IMG/VR virus record: IMGVR_UViG_3300010883_027110
Location: 1-35,995 of that record
Direction: 5' to 3' (one strand)
Source: a virus
Length of the DNA stretch: 35,995 bases
The notes under the pieces were generated by a model. The model ran no database searches, was not told the DNA's origin, and saw nothing but the letters and a program-made list of their open reading frames with translations. This document shows positions 1 through 9,000 of this stretch, one piece after another. A program made the position numbers and the translations under genes. Each line of letters begins with the position of its first letter. Within the stretch, counting starts at the first letter, position 1.

Positions 1-3000
1 TATAATGACAGATGACAGGTTAGATGGCTCAGCCTCCCTTGTCTTTAGTATGCTTATTTTTGAACTTGGAATATCATAGCCATTATTTGTCTCCAGCGTA
101 TTACTCGTTAGGCTTATAACCTTATTACACCTTCTGGAAGACAAACCAAAGGTCTCTATGTAAACCTCCAAATTGGAGTACTCTACAGTTTCTACGTAAG
201 TACACGTATCCTGGTCTAAACCTACGAAGTCTATAACGCCCGTATCTATATTAGCCCTATACTCCGGGTTTATCAGGTTGTCGCCCTTTAGAACATCTAC
301 GAAACCATTGATGGTGGAGTATAAAACACCTCCCATTTCATGACTTTTCTGCATCGAATCCTTTCTGAATACTGCAAATTTAGAATTCTTTATATCCGTC
401 ATAATTCTTGTCTCGACACCAGATGATGGCGCAAAACAAAATGATATTTTTGAATCAGAGGAGTTAAAAGTAACAACCTTCATTGAGTCTGAATCTAAAA
501 ACGATACATAGTTGCCATGAACACCGCCTATTATATAGGATTTGCCAACCATGTCTGTCGCTATAGACGCAGACTTTATAATAATAGACCTTCCGAGCAT
601 GGACTCTGTAAATTTCGCACCATCGGAATAGAAGAAGCTAGAGTTTGCAGAAATAGTTCCATCATCAAAATTTCTATAAAATGAAACTTTACTTATTTCA
701 AAATTATGCAAAACCTCCCTGCCTATGTCAGAAAACCTATTGTTTATCAAAACCGGAGCACGGCCTCCAAATTTAAATATGTTCGGAACCTCTAGACCGT
801 CAATAAACAGATGCATTGAATCTTTTTCATCTAAAGAATTAAGTTTCCAACTTGCGGCTATATGGTGCACCTCTTTTGGTTTAAAGCTCTTTATGTTTGT
901 CGCTATATTATATAACTCATATATGTTACTGCTTGAATCTTCATGTATTCTGAAATTTAAAAATCCCTTGCCATCTTTGAATATAGAGATTCTGTTTTTA
1001 AAATCAGAGTCACCCATATCAATAATATATCTCAACTTGTCTGAAGACATAAGTATCTCATTCAAAACAGGCCTAATGGTGAAGTTTTCAAAATACCCAT
1101 CTGCATAACCGTCAATTGGAACGGAGAGTATTCTAGGCCCCAGTTCACCAAGTGGCCCAGGCAACCTTATATATTTAGAACCGGGCAATTTCACTGGAAA
1201 GACATCAGAAGTGTACGCATATCCATCATATCCGTCATATCCGTCATATCCATCTATATCTTCTATGGCAAATTTACACGCTATGTTCTCTCCGAAGGAG
1301 AAATCTACCTTGTGGTCATCACTAATAAATATATCATCATCAACATTTATTTTCGAGTCATAATCCCTTTTAGATGCAAACAATATATGATCTATGTCAA
1401 TAACCGTTGAACTATTTTCAGTATGAAATAAATCATAATCAATCAATGCGCTATCAAATAAATGTATTGATATAAACGGCTCTGTTTCGTTTATATTTTC
1501 GAATTCAGGCTTTTCAAAGTCTGAGTATGGCAGCCTGCTTATAATTTCATTATCAACATATATAGTTATAATATTTATATCTGGATCTAATAATATTTTA
1601 TAATCATGAAATTTAGAATTATTCCAATCAAACGAGGATATATCTAATATTGAATTAGACTCTCCATCTATAACCAAAACTATACCCTCACCTGAATTTG
1701 AAACTGATAGTGATAATTTTATATTTAATAAATTATTGCAAAAATGCAATGGTACAACTCCGGTCATGTTTCCAGATACAGCTCCAGAAAATGCGCCAGT
1801 GGAGCCGAAAGCTATATCTTTGGAAAGATCAGCCACTCTGAGCGATATTGAAAAATCCGTACTTCCGTTTAGACATGGATTTCCAGTTCGAACAAGTACG
1901 CCAGACTTTCCGTCATCAAGGCTTTTGATTATCTTATTTTGGCTAGCCTGGATTCTCATTCTGTATATTCCGCCATCTGCTTTAGCCCCTATCGGCCCAA
2001 CAACCTTCCATGGGGCGCTCATCGACTCTGCACCAATGCCAAGTACATTCACAAGGCTCGATTGACTATCATGTATACAATTCCACCCATCCTTATGCAG
2101 ATCAAGGCTTCCATTATATCGAAACTTTCTTTCGCATGTTTTATCTTCATAGCAATCTTCACCATCATCTACCTTCATAGACCTAATTACTGATGAAAAC
2201 TCCCCGTCAGTCTCTATTGTTCCAGACACCTTGTATGAAACATATACATTTTCATATTTTGTTTTAAAGTCATAAGTGTCTAATGGGTTGTCAGCCCTCA
2301 ACGCTATATAGTTCTTACCAAGAAATGACAAGATAGAGGCCCAGTAGCCGCCATATAGAGAATTAAAGATTGATCGATCGCCGCCATAATGGCCTCGAAC
2401 TATCATGTCGCCAGAGAGCCTGTCTTGAAAATATGTTCTGAATATCTCAGAAGAGTTGGTTATTATATATTCTTCATCAAGCGTGCTCGTGATTAGCAAT
2501 ATTGGCAACTTTGGGCTAGACGCTCTGGATAGGTAGTTCAAATCGATCCCTATCTTGTCAAAGTATTCTTCAAGATCCCCTACTGATGACCACACCTTAT
2601 CCCTGTTCTTAGCTTTTTCTTTGCCCCCAAATGTTGGAGATATTAGGATTAATCCAGAAATATCCTTTTTTAACCACTTTGATGCCGCATATGTTGAAAT
2701 AACCGCGCCATCAGAAAGCCCGGCTATACTTATCGACCCCTCATCAATATCGCTCTTCGTCTGAAGATATATAAATGCATTTTTAACTATCCCATCTGCC
2801 GCAGCCCACTTCTCTGTTCCGCGCTCACCAGCAAGTTTTGTTATTATCGGAATTAGTGCAGCGTGGCCCGAGTTTACAATAGATTTTGCAAAATTATCTA
2901 AGTCATATCCGAGCTTTTTGGAATCATCATATCCAACATTGCTGATCATCTCACTATGGTTATATATTATAGCAGGCATTTTGATTCCAGGGTTTGGATG

Positions 3001-6000
3001 ACAATATATTGCCTCAAAAAATTCACCAGAATCTGTTTTTATAGAAATAAGCTTTGGAACGAATGGCGTTTCTGTTTCATCTATTTCTATTTTAATCTGT
3101 TTGTTTTTTGCACCATAGCTTCCATCTGGAAGCTTGGATGGTAGCGAAAGATATTTCTTAGAATATAAAGAATACGCCTCTGGGTCCCTCAGCTCAACAT
3201 CCTTCTTGGTACACAGATTCCAGGTGCCAATCTGCGTGACCTTTACAATATCCGACTCTTCGACTCTAACTACGGCGCCAACCGTCTCGATAATTTCAGT
3301 GGAGACAACCTTGTCCTTCAGCGTATTTATATATAAATCAGACATTATATCGATAATATCTCTATATCCGTATATCGCTTCATTTTCTAGGTCTATTCCT
3401 GAGTTATAACTATAATTTTCCCTTGGGTATACATCCAACACAGTCCCGTCTTCATCATATACGTAGGTTGGAGACTCTTCATCATATATTCTGCCCGCCC
3501 CAAAATACTCTTCTGACATTTCGCCAAGGACTACCCTGAACTTTAGAGTATTGTACAAGCCCCCATATGTGCCCTTAACCTTCCACAAAAACCTAAGCTT
3601 TGTTGGTGTAGTAAGATTTATAATAACCGGCTCTGATATTCCTAACTCGTCAGTCTGAACCTGAGCGTAGGCATACCCACTGCCTATAGCCTGCTTGTTC
3701 GTTCCAACGTCTGCAGATCCATTATTTCCGGTATATAGTAAAGAATCAGATTCATCATAAATGTAAAAATCATACTTACCGTTCGTTCCATACAAAGTTG
3801 GAAAGAATATATCAAAGGTTATCTTTCCAGAAAGTTTTGTAGTGGTAGTCCACTCTCTAAAATAACCATTTTTTGGCTCATAATTTATTGGCGTCCAAGC
3901 GACCTTTGAATAATGGAACTGCCCCTCTGTGTTGGAATCTTTGAACACACCCTCGTTCTCTGACTGCCTTAGTGTTTCCGTTACGAGGTTATATATCAAG
4001 ATACCATCTGCAATTTTCGAAGCCTCATTGATCTTCATTCTAAATATAGACGGGTCTACCGGAGAGCCCCATGCATATGCCCTTTCTTGCTCTATAAAGT
4101 TAACATTACCCATATTTTTTCTAACCATGTTCAGGACTTTTGTGTAATGAGCTATAGAATGATCCAGTGGATCTCCAGTTAGATTCTTTGGGTATACAAG
4201 TGAAATTGAGCTTAAATGGTCAGAAACTGACTTAATGGAAGAGCTTCTGGCTATCATTTTTGTTGACGGTATATAACCTTCTGCGAAGTTCTTATCATTA
4301 ACAAAAAATGACGGTTCGGATAGCTCTTCTGTTATCGATTCCCCGTCATTAGAAAGCTCTATATCCCAAAACCATAGAGTCTTTGGTACATTTGTACTTG
4401 CGGGATCTTCGCTATCGTTCCATAGCCTAAACTCTATCTCATTAAGTCCGTCTACAATATATGAAGATAAATCACCTGATTCGAAAAATGATACTATATT
4501 GTCCCTATTGAGATTTTCAGAGAATACCAAATTTCCATTAATATAACAATCAGTAGAGACCCTTTCCGCATTCAATTTCAGTATTTCTACAATTTCTGCA
4601 GCCTCGGCCTCAGTGTAATCCGGATCACCCTTATACTTATCCTCATACTCTTGTGGCTTAAAATTAGATTGGAATGAAAACGATAGCGTTAAAGAGCCTA
4701 TGTCATCAGGCTTGGCAAACCTATAGTATGCCGAGGCCCCCTCTGGGCCCAGAGGAGTGCCATAGTCTGATGCTCCAGGTCGCAATCCTACATATATTCC
4801 CTCAACATCTGTTTTCTGCCCCAACTCTATTCCATCCTTGGAGAATAGAGCTCCAAATTTTTGATAATACATTGTCGGGATAAATTCAAAATTGGGATTT
4901 ATATCTCTTGCGGCGTTAACTATGCTTAATATCTGGCTTGGGATATATCCAAACGCATAATCACCCGGCTCGGAGAGGCCGTCGCCAACAGAATTACTTG
5001 TATCATCATGTAGCAAGCCTATAAGGTGATCGAATCCCATCCCACCCTCTTCAACCGGCAGGGTTAGTCTCGCAAGCTCTCTCATCCTGAGAATCATGCT
5101 GTCTGTGGATTCAGACGGTGTTGAGTTTTTGTGCATACCCCACCGATCTGGATATATAATATATGTCCCATCTCCATTGTCCTTGGGCTCACTAAAGTGG
5201 TGCTTTTCACCAGAACCCGCATATATCTTTATCCCTGTCCCCTTTGTCTCATTGAGAATCTTTATAAATTCATCCCACGCAGATTCTGACTCGTACCCAC
5301 CAGAAATATCATATTCTGCTGTAAAATTTCCATAGTCCAGAGGATGTACGGCGCTTCCAAATCTAACGCTTCCCCCATTATAATGTGCATCTCCTAAAGC
5401 CTCTATGCTTGGGCTAACACCCTCTGCACATGGATGGCAATACAAATTGCACCCGGTATCTTTTAATATCTGCACAACCGCAGCCTGGTCTTCCCTGTAC
5501 TTCCCTACGGAAACCGTCCCATCGAATGCCGTCCATGCATACGAACCAAATAGCTTAGTAGGCCTTCCGGACGTTTCAACGCTTTCCACCGTAGTAGTCG
5601 TAGTTTCCTCTGGACTAACGACAATCTCTCTCCTATCGGTACCCACAACCGTCTCTACTGTTCCGCTTATTTTTGTACACCTGGACTCTTGAGCACCTAG
5701 TTTTGAAGTTATGGCCCAATACACATAGTCGAGCATCTCGCTATTTGCGCTTCCAGAGATTCCAGATACCGGCCTATACCACGGGTCCACAGCCCCTCCT
5801 CTTCCGGTCTTCGCATCACTCATCAGTTTTGACGTTGCTGAATTATTATTTAAACCAAATATGTCCGGATATACTTTGAAATAACCCTCTTTCAATATAA
5901 ACTTTAGAACATCTTCAAGAGTATAGTCAAAGCCAGAGCCCTCGGTTGTCACTATTCCATTTTCTTTATACGATTCTATATAATCTCTAGATATTCTGTC

Positions 6001-9000
6001 TGAAAAGACAACATGTATTGAGTCATATCCGGAATTGCTTAATAATTTCTTATTTATTTTTTTAAAATCATCTTTATCTTTTAATATAATAATAAAAGAC
6101 GAGTTACTTACCATTTTTTGCACAATATCTATATTATCAGGAATCCCGTCTAGGTTGTTATCCAAATACATAGATAATATGTTTGAAACATGCTCAATAT
6201 CCTTCAACGCTACGGCTCCAAAGGAATTGCCTAATGGCGATGCTCCGGAAGATTCCACCGTCGAGAAGACGTGAACTCCGAATATATTCTGATATGCATT
6301 AAACCCCGCCGCCCTAAACACGGATAGGTACTCTGGGATTGAAGATACACCCTTCGCCTGATTGACATACATATAATAGTCTTCGTCATAAGTTCTTTTT
6401 TCAACAAAGCCACTGGGAATGAGTTTTGGAGACACGACCACTTGACTGGGAATCTTTATTACATCATCTACATTAGTTCTCATAAACCATTGGCCACCCT
6501 CTACGCCATCTTCATAAAATGGTGACTCGCACATATCATCGTAACCTATGAATACGCCCTTCGCCTTATTTATATTAAAGGGAACGCCCGCTGGAGACTT
6601 CGGATAATCCTCTCTGTTTAGCGAAAAACTAACTGAGCCACTTGCTAGTCCAGACGCAGATGGGTTTATAGCATTGCTACCTATGTATATATCGTTTTGG
6701 TCAAATCTTGATGTTATCTTATAGTCTAATTTTTTTACATCAAAAGAGGATATTCCGCCTCGGCCCAGAGAGCCTAATGATACTGAGTTTGATAGCTGTG
6801 TTGGATTTTCTATATTTATTTCAGAAAATAATTTTTCTGAGTCTATTAAGTTTGAATAATAAAAATTAAGCTTACTTTTATTAATTCCAACTACCAATTT
6901 ATTTTTTTCTATATCCTTCTTTATAGAGATTGCCGTCCGGAGTGACCAATCTACTACATTTTTAACCTTGTTTCCAAATCTAACCGATGAAGAGTCGTCT
7001 TCAGGGTTCATCACTATTTCTATATTTTTATACAAAAAAGTAATTGCCTCACTTGGTAATTCTTTTATAAAAATGTTAGACGTGTCATATTCATTCAATT
7101 CTTCATTATATGTATAGGAAACGTTATTTAGCTTTCTCTTGACATAAACAGAAGTAGCCGAAGGGGGTATATTCTTATACATAATATTCCCGCCTGATAC
7201 TTCAAACGCTATAACTTCAAATATATTATCATTTGTATCAATAACACTAAACACACTTGGGTGATCTGTAATTATGTTATTATATAGAAGGAAGTTATCA
7301 AAATATATCGGGCTGGATAACTCTATCTTTATCACCATGTCATTATAAGATTCAAGAATATCTATGCTATCTGTAATGCTACACTTGCACATTCTCGTCT
7401 GATGAGGCCTTTGAAAGCTCTCAAAGTCATCATGATCGAGGCTTTCTTCAAGAATATTATATTGTATCGCGTCACCATTTGTATATTCAATCAACGTGCT
7501 GTAATAAAATGGAATAAATATTGATTTATTACAATCATCAGCAAGAATAAAGGCTGGGCTCAAGTCGTTGATATAAGCGCCATCCTCGTAATCCTTATCT
7601 ATGCCATATACAAAATCAGAGCCAAGCTCTAAAAATCTTCCATATATATATTCTTCAGAATACTCTGGGATATCTGCCTCGTCACGATTCGAAATATTTC
7701 TCAAATGTGACCAGTTCTTTGCGGATAATTCAACAGAGCAATCGATTGCCATACTGAACAAACTGGTTACATTCAAGGTTTCTTCTTTTTTGGTCAATAT
7801 GAAACTACTTGGGATTATCACTTGAGTGTCATCAATTAATGATGATTTATAATTATTTATTCTAGCAGAATCTCCTGAGTGATCAACTGATCCGGAAGAC
7901 TCAGATGATGATATAACATTAAAGTTATTTTTTTGATTAAACAGATCTTCTCCACCTTTAAAGGAAAAGACCTTATATCCAAAATTTTCAATATTAAAAG
8001 TAAGTGTTGCATCATTATTTATTCCAGCCCAGTCAGGCCTAACCCAGGATTCAAAAGTGCCTTCTTGCAGATTGATATTGGAGTTTCTAGGTATGTAAAC
8101 TGCATTTTCATCAGATATATACAACCCATCATCAAATCTTCCGTCATAGAAATTCAAGTCTCCTGAGTAATTTACAGAGCCTGGACTCAAATGGTCTCTT
8201 CCTAAAATCCAGTTTCCAAATACCATTTCATCTATTGTTGGCTCAATAGACGTAAATGAGCTTACAAGTTTTTCAAATGCCGGAATCGTGGGCCCCCTGG
8301 CAAACGCCTGGAGCGAGCCCTCAAGTGCGCTCCTATAAAGCTCTCTATCTATAGTCAATGGAAATGATTCAAAGAATGGAATTTTTGTCAATGCTCCAAA
8401 ATTCCTTCTCAGTGCGCTCCTTAGGGCTCCATATTTATATGTAACAAAGTAATCCTCTCCTTCGTCAATCGCACTACCTATGCTCCAATCTATAGAGTTA
8501 TCACCATATTCATATGATATAAACAACTCATCTTTAATATTATTATAATCAAAATATAATTTGCCAGCCCTATAGTCTACAGACAGTGGTGTTCCTATTT
8601 CTGGAACAGATTCTTTTATATACTTTATCCTAACTATATCTCCCGGACTTATGTAGTCAAGGTCCTCCATTTCTACCGATATTGAGCTTTTAGATATACT
8701 TATTGTAGGCTTGGTTATTATGTCTATAGTATCATTATCTGATAGGGTTGGCGAAGTCTTAAGAATGTTTCCTTCGGCGGGGGTCTCTATAGTTATAGTT
8801 GAGTTTGTAATGCTTGAGTCAACTATCTTAAACCTGTTTGAGTCGCTATCAAGCACAAAGTTTTTATCCAAGTATATATTTTTAATAGAAAAATCTGGAT
8901 GCAAATACACCAACATCCTTGAGTCGGATAGGACTGATGTCTGCATTACAGAAACATCTTTGTTTTTCTCTAAATTTAACTTTTCATCAAAAATTATAGA

